From the NCBI GenBank assembly GCA_910578965.1, contig CAJTSP010000010.1:1-35175 (forward strand): 35,175 nucleotides of DNA, written 5' to 3'. Below the pieces are notes generated by a model. It did not search any database. It saw only the letters and a program-made list of their open reading frames with translations, and was not told the origin of the DNA. Shown here one piece after another: positions 23,208-32,072 of this stretch. The DNA comes from an uncultured Oscillospiraceae bacterium. Lineage in GTDB: Bacteria; Bacillota; Clostridia; Oscillospirales; Ruminococcaceae. How positions within the stretch are numbered: the first letter of the stretch is position 1; every line of letters starts with the position of its first letter. Made by a program: the position numbers and the translations under genes.

Positions 23208-23715
23208 CCTTCCCTCCAAATGCCGGTTGATCGGTTCCCATGTTATATGGCATATCATCAAACGGTGAATTTTCCTGCCTTTCAATAAATACCGTAGCTA
23301 TTCACGCCTGCCAATGATCCAAGATGGATGGGCTTTTTTCACCCCTGACCGGTGTGAACGCCTCCGCTTAACCGGCAGCCGGGAGGGAAAGCAGCAGGTT
23401 TCCCCTCTCAAGAGCAAAATCCATATAGTCCCCTTACCATCATTATGCAAATAAAATCCGGGCACCATTGGGGCGTCAAAGCATCCAAAAAGGTACGGCT
23501 CCAATCGTTTTAACAGGCAAAAAGGCCCGCATCTGCAATATTTTCCAGCAAACCAGAATCAAAATCGAACCGCCGAGAGTCCTGCCCGGCGGTTTTTGCG
23601 GCCTTGGGCTTTGCATTTTTGACATTTTGACATATTGATATAGGGCAGAATACAGGGGAAAAAGCTTCCTCCATGTCGGTGGTTCCAGCCATGGGGAATT
23701 TTTTGCGGGAGAAGC
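23208..23715. other. Gene-free stretch between phosphatase gene and CRISPR array
   Basis: About 500 bases without a convincing gene; the short minus-strand frames (for example 23298-23504) lack recognisable domains and good start sites. It contains the hairpin at 23568-23597 described separately and possibly older, unrecognisable array remnants. Confidence 0.4.
23568..23597. terminator. Hairpin beyond the trailer end of the CRISPR array
   Basis: AACCGCCG (23568-23575) pairs with CGGCGGTT (23587-23594), with TTTTT on the plus side and CGATTTTGATT on the minus side. It is well placed to end the array transcript, which should run from the leader at 25833 down to here. Confidence 0.5.
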
Positions 23716-23746
23716 TGTAGATCTGCCTGCCCCGTAAAGGGGCAAT
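23716..23746 (-). repeat. Strongly decayed CRISPR repeat (probable)
   Basis: This 31-base stretch keeps 18 of 31 repeat positions, nearly all in the right half (CCCCGT and GGGGCAAT). It is spaced 37 bases from the next decayed repeat, within the array's periodicity, which supports its being the oldest surviving unit. Confidence 0.4.
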
Positions 23747-23783
23747 CTGCAAAGAAATATACATCCACAAACGCATTGTCCAT

Positions 23784-25832
23784 GGTTCAATTCGCACCCC
23801 CATGAGGGGGCAATAAGCAAATATGTGATCGCATGCTTTAGTTTGTTGGGTTTCAATTCGTGCCCCCGTGAGGGGGCAATCGGGGGTTCTCCGTCCTCTC
23901 CCGCCGCGAATGCGTTTCAATTCGTGCCCCCGTGAGGGGGCAATCGGTCCACCCGATGGGGAACCCCATGAGCCACTCGTTTCAATTCGTGCCCCCGTGA
24001 GGGGGCAATCTATTGATCTGGAAGCGCCAGAGTTTGCGGCACTGGTTTCAATTCGTGCCCCCGTGAGGGGGCAATCTATACAGCATTCCAGGCCTTATCG
24101 ATCATCACTGTTTCAATTCGTGCCCCCGTGAGGGGGCAATGTGATGGAGTTCAACAAGGAAATGATGGAACTCCGTTTCAATTCGTGCCCCCGTGAGGGG
24201 GCAATGGTAGTTCGTGGGGTGTCTCGCAAGGCGGCTTAGGTTTCAATTCGTGCCCCCGTGAGGGGGCAATGCCTGTACTCCCGCTTCCCATGAATGGATC
24301 AATGTTTCAATTCGTGCCCCCGTGAGGGGGCAATCCGAGACGCCTGGCAGGCATTTGCGGTGGCGGCGTTTCAATTCGTGCCCCCGTGAGGGGGCAATTC
24401 CTGCATTTCAGGCGTACATGGCTGAGTACCAGTTTCAATTCGTGCCCCCGTGAGGGGGCAATCCCAAAAGGGACCCGAGGTACTGCTACCGCTGGGAACG
24501 TTTCAATTCGTGCCCCCGTGAGGGGGCAATCTCGCAAGCTGGACATCGCCCCAAACCCTTACATGTTTCAATTCGTGCCCCCGTGAGGGGGCAATCTAAA
24601 ATTGCCGCTCGAAATTCGCAGCGCATTCGTTTCAATTCGTGCCCCCGTGAGGGGGCAATGAGGGAAGGGCGCGCGCTTTCGGGCATTGCCCGCATTCGTT
24701 TCAATTCGTGCCCCCGTGAGGGGGCAATCAGAGGAATCCAAGGGGGCGGGAAGGCTTTTTCAGTTTCAATTCGTGCCCCCGTGAGGGGGCAATTTCAAGC
24801 AAGGGTTTCACCTCTCAATCGTACATGTTTCAATTCGTGCCCCCGTGAGGGGGCAATCAAGGGTATCATAGGCGTTATAATCCTTGTCACGGTTTCAATT
24901 CGTGCCCCCGTGAGGGGGCAATCTTACGCTGCTTACGCTGCTGGCAAATCTGTGCCATGTTTCAATTCGTGCCCCCGTGAGGGGGCAATACCAACCATCG
25001 GCAGCTTCTTAAGAATCCACATGTTTCAATTCGTGCCCCCGTGAGGGGGCAATCTCCCCGATCATACCCTGTACCGGCTCCGTATAGGTTTCAATTCGTG
25101 CCCCCGTGAGGGGGCAATAAGGAGGCCAGGAAAGCAAAAGCAGAAATGGCCAGTTTCAATTCGTGCCCCCGTGAGGGGGCAATTATTGCACCCGTAATGG
25201 ACAACAGCTTCCTGGACGGTTTCAATTCGTGCCCCCGTGAGGGGGCAATCCACACGGGCAAGGCTAAGCACGAACGGCAAAGGGTTTCAATTCGTGCCCC
25301 CGTGAGGGGGCAATTTTAACACCGGCGACATCATTCCTATCTACGTAGTTTCAATTCGTGCCCCCGTGAGGGGGCAATCGGGAGCACACGCACCGATGTA
25401 CCTGGCAAAATGGGTTTCAATTCGTGCCCCCGTGAGGGGGCAATGCCGAAAAAATATCGAAATGGATCAGGTCATCCAGTTTCAATTCGTGCCCCCGTGA
25501 GGGGGCAATTATCAAATCAGATTCAATAAGTCAACAGATTTTGTTTCAATTCGTGCCCCCGTGAGGGGGCAATGGCAGCCGTAAGATCGATCCCAGCAAA
25601 ATCAAGGTTTCAATTCGTGCCCCCGTGAGGGGGCAATATCAGATTGCTTGGGGTATAGGCCAGTTCGGGGGTTTCAATTCGTGCCCCCGTGAGGGGGCAA
25701 TAGCAGAGCCGGGCCACAGCGGCCGGCCCCAACGGTTTCAATTCGTGCCCCCGTGAGGGGGCAATCTGCAGGTACTTCAAAAAGTTATTACAGATAACTA
25801 TGTTTCAATTCGTGCCCCCGTGAGGGGGCAAT
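23784..25832 (-). CRISPR. Type I-C CRISPR array, 31 identical repeats plus one degenerate
   Basis: Repeats are 31 bases and on the plus strand begin GTTTCAATTCG and end GGGGGCAAT; read on the cas strand they end GAATTGAAAC, the usual I-C 3' handle. The CCCCC/GGGGG arms form the crRNA stem. Thirty-one identical copies start at 23850, 23914, 23979 and so on to 25802, separated by 30 spacers of 33-38 bases. The copy at 23784-23814 has four changes and closes a 35-base spacer. Decay at the low-coordinate end and perfect copies by the cas genes put the leader at 25833 and transcription on the minus strand. No two spacers looked alike. Spacer targets cannot be told without a search. Confidence 0.99.
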
Positions 25833-26146
25833 GGCAAACATGTACAGAATCCTTTTGGAATCATCGGCATTCTGCCAAAAAGAAGGGATACCTTTAGATA
25901 AAAAGCCTTTTTTACAACGTTTTTATTAGAACACAAAGGCTCTGAGCCTAAAAGCCCAGGCCACATCCTGCTAAAACGCTCTTTTGGGTAGGTTGGACGC
26001 CGCGCGAAAGGCCCGGCGCAAGCCGGGCAGCCGGGCTTCGCGCAAAGGGGAGCTTGAGGCATTCCTTAAGGCCCTGCGGCTTCCAAAACGCTTACCGTAT
26101 GCCGGCCGCCGTTTATGCCAATGCCGTGCCCTTGCGGCTACCACGG
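25833..26146 (-). promoter_or_regulatory. CRISPR leader and cas2-array gap
   Basis: The 130 bases next to the first repeat are AT-rich (runs such as AAAAAGCCTTTTTTAC near 25900), as expected for an I-C leader that carries the array promoter and integration site. No unambiguous -35/-10 pair was found. Nearer to cas2, 26002-26008 pairs with 26037-26043 and 26011-26016 with 26031-26036, a GC hairpin that may mark the end of the cas operon transcript. Confidence 0.6.
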
Positions 26147-26437
26147 CTACAGGATGAGGTCGCCGTCCTGCTGGATACGCTGCGGCTTGCCCATGCTGTC
26201 GATCCGGCGCTGGTAGTTTGTGCCTAAAAGGTAAAAGCGGACGCTGTCCTGCGCGGGGTCGATGACCGCTTGCAGTCGCTGCTTAAGCCGGATAAGCCCC
26301 GCCTGATCCAGCAGGATTTCAAATACCGAGTTCTGCACCCGGACCCCCATGCCCTCACAGATGCGGGCCACCCGCCGCAGCCGTTTGGCCCCTGCGGGCT
26401 GGGTCAAATCCACGTCGTAGGTTACCACTACCATCAT
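26147..26437 (-). CDS. cas2: CRISPR-associated endonuclease Cas2
   Basis: A 96-residue Cas2, the standard I-C length. The ferredoxin-like fold begins MMVVVTYDVD with the metal-site Asp, then RLRRVARICEGMGVRVQNSVFEILLD and FYLLGTNYQRRIDSMGK. It forms the dimeric core of the Cas1-Cas2 integrase that inserts new spacers at the leader. The frame is open to 26503, but GGGAGGAAC precedes ATG at 26437, which gives the family N-terminus. It is the last cas gene, directly before the leader. Confidence 0.97.
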   Translation of the reverse strand: MMVVVTYDVDLTQPAGAKRLRRVARICEGMGVRVQNSVFEILLDQAGLIRLKQRLQAVIDPAQDSVRFYLLGTNYQRRIDSMGKPQRIQQDGDLIL

Positions 26438-26562
26438 GGGGCTGTTCCTCCCGTTCTGCGAGTGCGGCCAGCCTGTGCCCGGCCGGCAAGCGGGACGCAG
26501 CATCTTGCCCCTCGGCCAGAAGCGGCGCCTTCGCCTGGCCGGGCGCTGCCAGGCGCCCCCTG

Positions 26563-27591
26563 TTACCGCCAGACAAAGGGCGGGTATTCGTCCAGGTCGC
26601 CCCGCAGGGTGCGGGCCAGCAGGGTGGCCTGCGCAAACGGGATGACCCCAATGGGGATCTTCTCCTTTAAAAACGGGTGCTGGATGCTCTCCCGCTTGCG
26701 GGCCTGCCAGGCGGACAAAATCTGTTTGCGGGCACCGTCCGCAATGGCGTACTGCCCCGCCTCGTTTACAAAGTCGGCCGCGCGTAGCTGCCCGCGGTTA
26801 AAGAGGGCCAGCACAAACCGGTCGCAGAGGGCAGCGCGCAGCTCCTCCATCAAATCCAGCGCAAGGGCCGGGCGGCCGGGGCGCAGGGTGTGCAGAAAAC
26901 CGCAGGCGGGATCCAGCCCCACCGCCTCCAGCGCCGCCTGCATATCGTTTTTAAGCAGCGCATAGCTAAAGGAGAGCACCGCGTTGACCTCGTTTTTGGG
27001 CGGCCGGCGACTGCGCTGCCCGAACCGAAGCTGTGGGTCCTTTGCGCGCAGCATCTCGTCAAAGCAGCCAAAATAGACCTGGGCCGCCGCGCCCTCCACC
27101 CCGCGCAGGGTCTCGAGGGAGGCGGGGGGCGCAAGGTCCCGGGCCATGGCGGCGATGGCCGCGGCCGCCTGGCGCAGCCGGCCGGCCGCCGCAGGGCTGG
27201 GGGTTTCGCGGGCGGCGCGCAGCAAAAGGTTTTTGCTGTTGAGCAGCTTGCCGCACAAAAACCCGGCGGCATAGCGGGCCGAGGCCAGAGGGTCTGCACA
27301 GAGCAAAAACTGCCGCTGGCGCAGCAGCACATTGCCGCTGGCCGGCCCGTAAACGCGGCCGTAAAACTGCCCGTTTTCAGAAAGGAAGCTGAGCCCGATG
27401 CCATTTTGCCCGCAAAACCGGATGAGCGGGGTGGACACGGTGGCGTTGCCGAAGCAGAGAATGGTTTCGATGGTGTGCGCCGGCACACGCACCTTTTCCT
27501 CGCCGCCCACCCGGATGCCGATGCAGCCGTTCTCCCAAAAGAGGTAGCTGTCCGGCGTGAGGACATAGAGAGTATTTTGCAGCGGTTTCAT
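26563..27591 (-). CDS. cas1: CRISPR-associated integrase Cas1
   Basis: A 342-residue Cas1 of the I-C type, the nuclease-integrase of spacer acquisition. The N-terminal beta domain starts MKPLQNTLYVLTPDSYLFWE. The metal site is formed by the Glu in LRGVEGAAAQVYFG, the His in GFLHTLRPGRPAL and the acidic residues in LDLMEELRAAL. The frame opens at 27756, but the ATG at 27591 overlaps the cas4 stop (ATGA), the usual coupling, and gives the family N-terminus. It is followed after 125 bases by cas2. All catalytic positions are present. Confidence 0.97.
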   Translation of the reverse strand: MKPLQNTLYVLTPDSYLFWENGCIGIRVGGEEKVRVPAHTIETILCFGNATVSTPLIRFCGQNGIGLSFLSENGQFYGRVYGPASGNVLLRQRQFLLCADPLASARYAAGFLCGKLLNSKNLLLRAARETPSPAAAGRLRQAAAAIAAMARDLAPPASLETLRGVEGAAAQVYFGCFDEMLRAKDPQLRFGQRSRRPPKNEVNAVLSFSYALLKNDMQAALEAVGLDPACGFLHTLRPGRPALALDLMEELRAALCDRFVLALFNRGQLRAADFVNEAGQYAIADGARKQILSAWQARKRESIQHPFLKEKIPIGVIPFAQATLLARTLRGDLDEYPPFVWR

Positions 27592-28268
27592 TCCGGGCCT
27601 CCCTCCTTGCTTGGGGCTGGGGCAGCCAGCTCCCGCAGCAGCTTTTGCCGGTAACCGCCCGCGCGGGCCGGCAGGTCGGGCTGGCAGTGCTCTTTCATGG
27701 AGCATTTGCCGCACCTGGGGCCGGGCTGGGGCGGCGGCAGGCTCCCGGCCTGCCAAAGCTGCCGCAACGCCTCGGCAGTCTGCCGGGTGGCCTCGCGCAG
27801 GGCCGGGGTAAATTCCACCGCCTGCCGCCGGTGAGACCGGATGTAAAAGAGCGCCCCCTGCGGGATAAAAACGCCATACATCTCCTCAAGGCAAAGCGCC
27901 TGCGCACAGAGCTGCTGCTCGTACTCCGGCTCTCTGCGCAGCGGCCCATGCTTATACTCCACCGGATAGAGTGCGTAGCGCAGCTCCCCGCCCGGCAGGG
28001 CCGCGCCCTGGGGGCTGGCGGCGGCCTCGATGCAGTCGCATTTGCCCGAAAGCCCCAGCGCGTCTGAAAAAACCGAAAACTCATAGAGGGTGAGGGCCTG
28101 GCCCCGCCGCTCGATGCGGTGGTCGTGGGCACGCTGGTGCTGGAAGCTGCCCTCGGCGGTGTATGTATTGTCCTGCCAGAGCTGCTGGTTCATGATGAGG
28201 CCGGCGCGGCGGGGGCAGTAGCCGTACTGCGCGACGTACGAGAGGGGCAGCCGGTCGTCAGTTTCCAT
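27588..28268 (-). CDS. cas4: CRISPR-associated exonuclease Cas4
   Basis: A 226-residue RecB-like Cas4 that in I-C systems trims prespacers and fixes PAM orientation with Cas1. The nuclease core shows GKCDCIEA (Asp) and PVEYKHG (the ExK motif). The iron-sulphur cysteines are in YGYCPRR near the N-terminus and CGKCSMKEHC near the C-terminus. Its start overlaps the end of cas7 by 11 bases and its stop overlaps the cas1 start, so three genes are tightly coupled. No defect seen. Confidence 0.96.
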   Translation of the reverse strand: METDDRLPLSYVAQYGYCPRRAGLIMNQQLWQDNTYTAEGSFQHQRAHDHRIERRGQALTLYEFSVFSDALGLSGKCDCIEAAASPQGAALPGGELRYALYPVEYKHGPLRREPEYEQQLCAQALCLEEMYGVFIPQGALFYIRSHRRQAVEFTPALREATRQTAEALRQLWQAGSLPPPQPGPRCGKCSMKEHCQPDLPARAGGYRQKLLRELAAPAPSKEGGPE

Positions 28269-29265
28269 CGGTCAGCCAGCCTTCGCCCTCGGGCAGCCGG
28301 CCCCAGACGATGGGGGAGAAGGCGTCGGCCTGGAAGCCCGCCTGCACCCCGGCCGGCAACCGGGCAAGGTCGATGTGGGCCGTGTAGTCCCGGTAATCGC
28401 GGGCCACAGCCACCTCGGGCCGCCGCTCCACCCGGACCAGGTCAAACAGCCTGTGAGCCGGGGCGCAGCCCAGCAGGGCCTGCCGGGCGCGCTGGGCCTC
28501 GTCGGTATCGGTGCCCACATGCTTAAAGAGGATGAGGGGCGATACCACCGACATCTGGCCCTTGCTGGCCGAGTGGTCGTGCTCGTACATGTTGAGGATC
28601 GCCTCGCAGAAGGCCGCAAGGTCCTCTTCACCAAAGCCGGTCTCCCGGGCCAGGTTTCCGCTGATGAACCCCCGCACCTCGTACAGGCCAAAGGGGATGA
28701 ACTGCTTGCGGCCCATCGTGCGCAGCTTGTCCTCGGGCTGTTCGCTCTCCCATTTCTGGTGATCCTCAAAGCTGCCGTCCTTGGGGCCGTCGGCCACGCA
28801 CATGCGGGTAATTGAGATGTCCTGCGCGAGGATAGGGTCGATCGAGCGTCCAAAGGTAAGCTGCACCGGCCCCCGCACCTGGCCGGCGTTGGCTCCGGTG
28901 GATAGCACTGCCCCAAAGGCGCGCACGTCAAAGAAATGGTCGCAGCAGTAGCGGCGGGCGGCATAGGTCTTGTCCTTGCCCTTGGCGCAGGCGGGATCGA
29001 TGCCCGAGGATACGTTTTCGTGGGCCTGGGCGATGAACTTATTGATGTTGCTGGCCTGCTGCATAATGATGTCCATGCCGGGCTTTCCCGCAAAGGCGGT
29101 TTGGATGTAGTTGCGGATGCGGCGCTTGGTGGCCACATCGGTGATATAGCCGTGCATGGTCTCGGGGTCGATGCGGGGGGCGTTGCCCATATCCGGGTCG
29201 CCGTTGGGGTTTGCGTTGACGCACTGGACATAGTACATAAACTCATACCGGTTCTGCAATGCCAT
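28258..29265 (-). CDS. cas7: Type I-C Cascade backbone protein Cas7 (Csd2)
   Basis: A 335-residue Cas7c that coats the crRNA in the I-C surveillance complex. It begins MALQNRYEFMYYVQCVNANP and continues NGDPDMGNAPRIDPETMHG, the Csd2 signature. RRYCCDHFFDVRAFGAVLSTG and RGPVQLTFGRSIDPI form the RNA-binding core, followed by RKQFIPFGLYEVRGFI. The C-terminal region after about residue 270 seems longer than in several Csd2 proteins that I recall at 285-300 residues. AAAGGAGGAACCC precedes the ATG. It lies between cas8c and cas4. Confidence 0.96.
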   Translation of the reverse strand: MALQNRYEFMYYVQCVNANPNGDPDMGNAPRIDPETMHGYITDVATKRRIRNYIQTAFAGKPGMDIIMQQASNINKFIAQAHENVSSGIDPACAKGKDKTYAARRYCCDHFFDVRAFGAVLSTGANAGQVRGPVQLTFGRSIDPILAQDISITRMCVADGPKDGSFEDHQKWESEQPEDKLRTMGRKQFIPFGLYEVRGFISGNLARETGFGEEDLAAFCEAILNMYEHDHSASKGQMSVVSPLILFKHVGTDTDEAQRARQALLGCAPAHRLFDLVRVERRPEVAVARDYRDYTAHIDLARLPAGVQAGFQADAFSPIVWGRLPEGEGWLTDGN

Positions 29266-29334
29266 AGGGGGTTCCTCCTTTATTGTGGGCCGGCAAAACG
29301 AGCGTTTTGAGCGGCATTTTTATTGTTTGGTTTT

Positions 29335-29724
29335 TTACGCATCGCTGTTTTCGGCATCCGCTGCTTTGCGGGGGGCGTTGAGGGCGGCGCGCTGCTGGTA
29401 ATAGCCCAGGGCAAACTCCGACTGGCCGCGCAGGTCGAGAGTAACGGGCAGGGGCGGGGTGAGGTTTTGGGATATCTCGCCCAGCAGCCCCTCGTACCAG
29501 CGGGCAAGACCGGGGTTGTCGAGCTTGGCCAGATGGTGCTGGCAAAGCGAGCTGAGCCGGCCCAGCACCAGCGCGGGGGTGGTGCTGGCCGAGGTATAGT
29601 ACCGCTGTAACACTCCCGCGCCGACATTGCCCAGCGCACGGGCCTGGATGGCGGCGTAGACCGCCATCATCCGGCCGCAGTGGTAGGCGGCGGAGGGGTA
29701 CTCGGGGTTGAGTGTGGGCTGCAT
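29335..29724 (-). CDS. cas11c: Internal small subunit Cas11c from within cas8c
   Basis: In the cas8c frame an ATG at 29724 is preceded by AAAAGGAGGATGCCCC, a near-perfect ribosome binding site (29731-29741) that has no reason to exist inside a gene. Translation from it gives a 129-residue, mainly helical protein starting MQPTLNPEYPSAAYHCGRMM and ending with the cas8c stop. I-C systems are known to make Cas11 this way; it forms the belly of the complex and is required for interference. Automatic annotation normally misses it. Confidence 0.85.
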   Translation of the reverse strand: MQPTLNPEYPSAAYHCGRMMAVYAAIQARALGNVGAGVLQRYYTSASTTPALVLGRLSSLCQHHLAKLDNPGLARWYEGLLGEISQNLTPPLPVTLDLRGQSEFALGYYQQRAALNAPRKAADAENSDA

Positions 29725-31212
29725 GGGGCATCCTCCTTTTGTGGTGGTGTTTTTGCGCCGCAGCCAGGCCTTGAGCAGTTGGCAGGCGACCGCATCGGGT
29801 ATGGATTCGCGTTTTTCGTCGGTTCCTTCGCTGCCCAGCATCCGGGAGCGGATGGTTTGCAGGGCCTTGGCGGCGGCCTGGTCCGGCAGGGGGCCGCCGT
29901 TGAGGATGGCCAGGATGATCTGGGGCTCCAAAGCGGCCAGCTCTTTTGCCATGCGCTCGCTGAGGGCTCCGCCGCTCTGGGGCTTGAGCAGCCGGATGCT
30001 GATCCTGCCCAGCCGGGGCCGTCTCAGGAGGGAACGGCCGTCTGCTGAGACGAGGGCAAGGTCCTCCCACCAGGCGTTTAGGGCGCTTTGCAGTTGGGCA
30101 AAGCTGCCCTGCTGCCAGGCCCGCACCATCATGCGGCCGCCCGCGCCCGAAAGGGCCAGGATGTAATACTCGTTGTCCAGGGGGCTGCCGGGGGAGCTGC
30201 CGGTATGTACGCCGTGCAGCAGCGCATTTGCCTGCCGGCGGGCTTCGGTTTCGGCCAGCAGATCGGCGGAGGCAGGTGTGGGACACCCATCGGCCGATGG
30301 CAGATCAAACAAGCCCGCCGGAAGCTCGCCCGATCCCGCCGGGGCATCCGTTTCGGTTGCAGGATCCTCCTCCCCCCTGCCGACGTCCCCGCCCCAGGCG
30401 TCGAACAGGTCGGCCAGATCGTCGCACATCTCCTGGGGCAGGGGGCTTTTATACCAGTGCAGCCACCTGGCCCCGGCCAGCGCGGGAGCCTTTTGCCGGT
30501 TGAGCAGGTCGTTGAGGGCGGCGTTGACCGCCGTGATCGCCTCCTCCGAGACCGGCGCGTTGGCCCCCTGGGTCCGGCCATAGGAGCAGAAGGAATCCTT
30601 GTCAAAGCAGAGCACGGCATCCCCGCTGGAATGCCCGCCCACCGCGCGCAGGCCGGGCACCTTGGGAACCGTTGCGGCCGGCACAGCCAGCTCGCCGGTG
30701 ATGAGGCACCGCTGCCGGCCAGCCGCCTTTGCCGGCGTACCCTTTTGCGCGGCGGCGTATTCGCGCCACCAGCCCTGCCAGCTATCCAGCCCCTCAAGAG
30801 GGTCCCCGTCCACCTTATAGCCGATGATGTCGCCGGGCTTGACCTTTTTTTCGGTTAGGGCGGCGTTGATGGCCTCCACAGTTTCGGGAGTGGTCAGAGC
30901 GGTGCGCAGCACCGCAAACCGCGGTTCGTATGCCTCCCCCTCGGCGAGGGTTTGCAAAAAGAATTCCCGCTTTTGGGGTTTTTCACTGCTTAGGGAGATC
31001 AGCGCCTTTTCCACCAAAGGGTTGCATTTGGTGGGCCCCTGCGCGGCCGAGCCGATGTCCGGGCAGAGCACCGGCTCGGCGGGGGGCAAATCGACGCCCA
31101 GCAGCTCCCCCTTTTGCCCCAGGCAGACATAGGCCTTGGGGGTTTTGGGCTTAAAGCCGGGGCGGGCAGCCAGCTCGTGTGCCACCGCATAAGCATACAA
31201 TCCTTCAAGCAC
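29335..31212 (-). CDS. cas8c: Type I-C Cascade large subunit Cas8c (Csd1)
   Basis: A 625-residue Csd1/Cas8c, which recognises the PAM and later recruits Cas3. Family features include LVEKALISLSSEKPQKREFF around residue 65, RCLITGELAVPAATVPKVPG around residue 168 and GRTQGANAPVSEEAITAVNAAL around residue 214. An EYYILALSGAGGRMMVRAWQ segment lies near residue 350. Residues about 272-315 form a D/E/P/A-rich stretch without clear structure. The start is GTG at 31212, overlapping the cas5 stop by 8 bases. The last 129 residues are also made separately from an internal start (see cas11c). Confidence 0.96.
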   Translation of the reverse strand: MLEGLYAYAVAHELAARPGFKPKTPKAYVCLGQKGELLGVDLPPAEPVLCPDIGSAAQGPTKCNPLVEKALISLSSEKPQKREFFLQTLAEGEAYEPRFAVLRTALTTPETVEAINAALTEKKVKPGDIIGYKVDGDPLEGLDSWQGWWREYAAAQKGTPAKAAGRQRCLITGELAVPAATVPKVPGLRAVGGHSSGDAVLCFDKDSFCSYGRTQGANAPVSEEAITAVNAALNDLLNRQKAPALAGARWLHWYKSPLPQEMCDDLADLFDAWGGDVGRGEEDPATETDAPAGSGELPAGLFDLPSADGCPTPASADLLAETEARRQANALLHGVHTGSSPGSPLDNEYYILALSGAGGRMMVRAWQQGSFAQLQSALNAWWEDLALVSADGRSLLRRPRLGRISIRLLKPQSGGALSERMAKELAALEPQIILAILNGGPLPDQAAAKALQTIRSRMLGSEGTDEKRESIPDAVACQLLKAWLRRKNTTTKGGCPMQPTLNPEYPSAAYHCGRMMAVYAAIQARALGNVGAGVLQRYYTSASTTPALVLGRLSSLCQHHLAKLDNPGLARWYEGLLGEISQNLTPPLPVTLDLRGQSEFALGYYQQRAALNAPRKAADAENSDA

Positions 31213-31912
31213 CCTGCATCACCTCCGGCCGCAGCACCTGGGGGCTGTCAAAGGAGGGCACCCGCAGCACCCCCTGCTCCAGCCGGGCATGGAAGAGGGT
31301 GACATAGGGCTCGGCCTTGGGGGCCGCCTGCCATTTGTGCAGGTCGAACACATCATAGAGCATCAGGCCGAGGTCGAGGTCGAGCGGGATGGGCGCAGTT
31401 CCGCCCTCGGCCGGCGCAAAATAGGCGGCAAACTCGCGCAGGCCAAAAGACGGCTGCATAAAGCACTGCCCGCGCTCAATCCGCCGCACGGCCTGGTTAT
31501 AGAGCCGCTCCTCCGGCTGATCGTAGCCGGCCTGGCGGCAGATGGAGGCGTGTACCCGGTAGCGCACATCCCGCAGAGCCACCGTTTGGCGCTGGGTGCG
31601 GCCCTTGTTGCCGTCCTTGCCGGTATAGTCTACCAAAATGGGGCCGGCCGCCTTAGGGCTTCCGTCCTTTTTGACCAGCAGGGTTTCCTTAACCTCGTTG
31701 CGCTTGAAACTGATGTACTTGAGGGGGCGCAGCACCTCGATGCGGTTGACCTGCCAGTAAAACTCCCGGGGCTTTGAGTAAATGGCGCTCAGCAGCCCCC
31801 GCATGGCCGAGGGGGTCGGCACCGGGTAGGTAAGCCGCTCCACCTTGCACTCGGGGCGGGCAAAGCAGGCAAACTCCCCCCAGACGTCCAGAGCGATCTC
31901 TCTCAACAGCAT
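31205..31912 (-). CDS. cas5: Type I-C pre-crRNA endoribonuclease Cas5c
   Basis: A 235-residue Cas5c, which in I-C replaces Cas6 and cuts the repeat hairpins. VWGEFACFARPECKVERLTY, then PVPTPSAMRGLLSAIYSKP is the family signature (residues about 9-50); FYWQVNRIEVLRPLKYISFKRNE follows. The frame runs up to 31963, but ATG at 31912 after AAAAGGATGTG gives the usual N-terminus. It follows cas3 by 300 bases containing a candidate promoter and a hairpin, and overlaps cas8c. The repeat's perfect CCCCC/GGGGG stem fits its substrate. Confidence 0.95.
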   Translation of the reverse strand: MLLREIALDVWGEFACFARPECKVERLTYPVPTPSAMRGLLSAIYSKPREFYWQVNRIEVLRPLKYISFKRNEVKETLLVKKDGSPKAAGPILVDYTGKDGNKGRTQRQTVALRDVRYRVHASICRQAGYDQPEERLYNQAVRRIERGQCFMQPSFGLREFAAYFAPAEGGTAPIPLDLDLGLMLYDVFDLHKWQAAPKAEPYVTLFHARLEQGVLRVPSFDSPQVLRPEVMQGA

Positions 31913-31965
31913 CACATCCTTTTTGTTTTTCCGTTTGTTTTTTGTATCCCTCGCGCAAAACACCC

Positions 31966-32002
31966 TTGTGATTCCCGCCCCGGCAGAGGGCGGGAATCAC
32001 AA
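31966..32002 (-). terminator. Hairpin between cas3 and cas5
   Basis: A perfect 15-bp stem (31966-31980 with 31988-32002) closes a 7-base loop; on the minus strand it is followed by AAGGGTGTTTT, a poor T tract. It could end part of the cas3 transcript or act as an attenuator in the cas5 leader. Confidence 0.55.
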
Positions 32003-32063
32003 AAAGAATTGGCGCTTTTGGAGCGGGCCTTGGTTTTTAGGGGTTTGCGTCTGTCTTAAACCC

Positions 32064-32072
32064 AGTATATCA
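32064..32072 (-). promoter_or_regulatory. Candidate extended -10 promoter for cas5-cas2
   Basis: On the minus strand TGATATACT (32072-32064) is an extended -10 element (TG, one base, TATACT). No good -35 box is seen, which such promoters can do without. It would give a leader of about 145 bases that contains the 31966-32002 hairpin. Confidence 0.4.

Noticed and set aside
23868..25280. Several short proteins with a repeated REGAI or PLTGARIE motif
   Set aside because: They are translations of the CRISPR repeats, not genes; the repeat period explains the repeated peptides.
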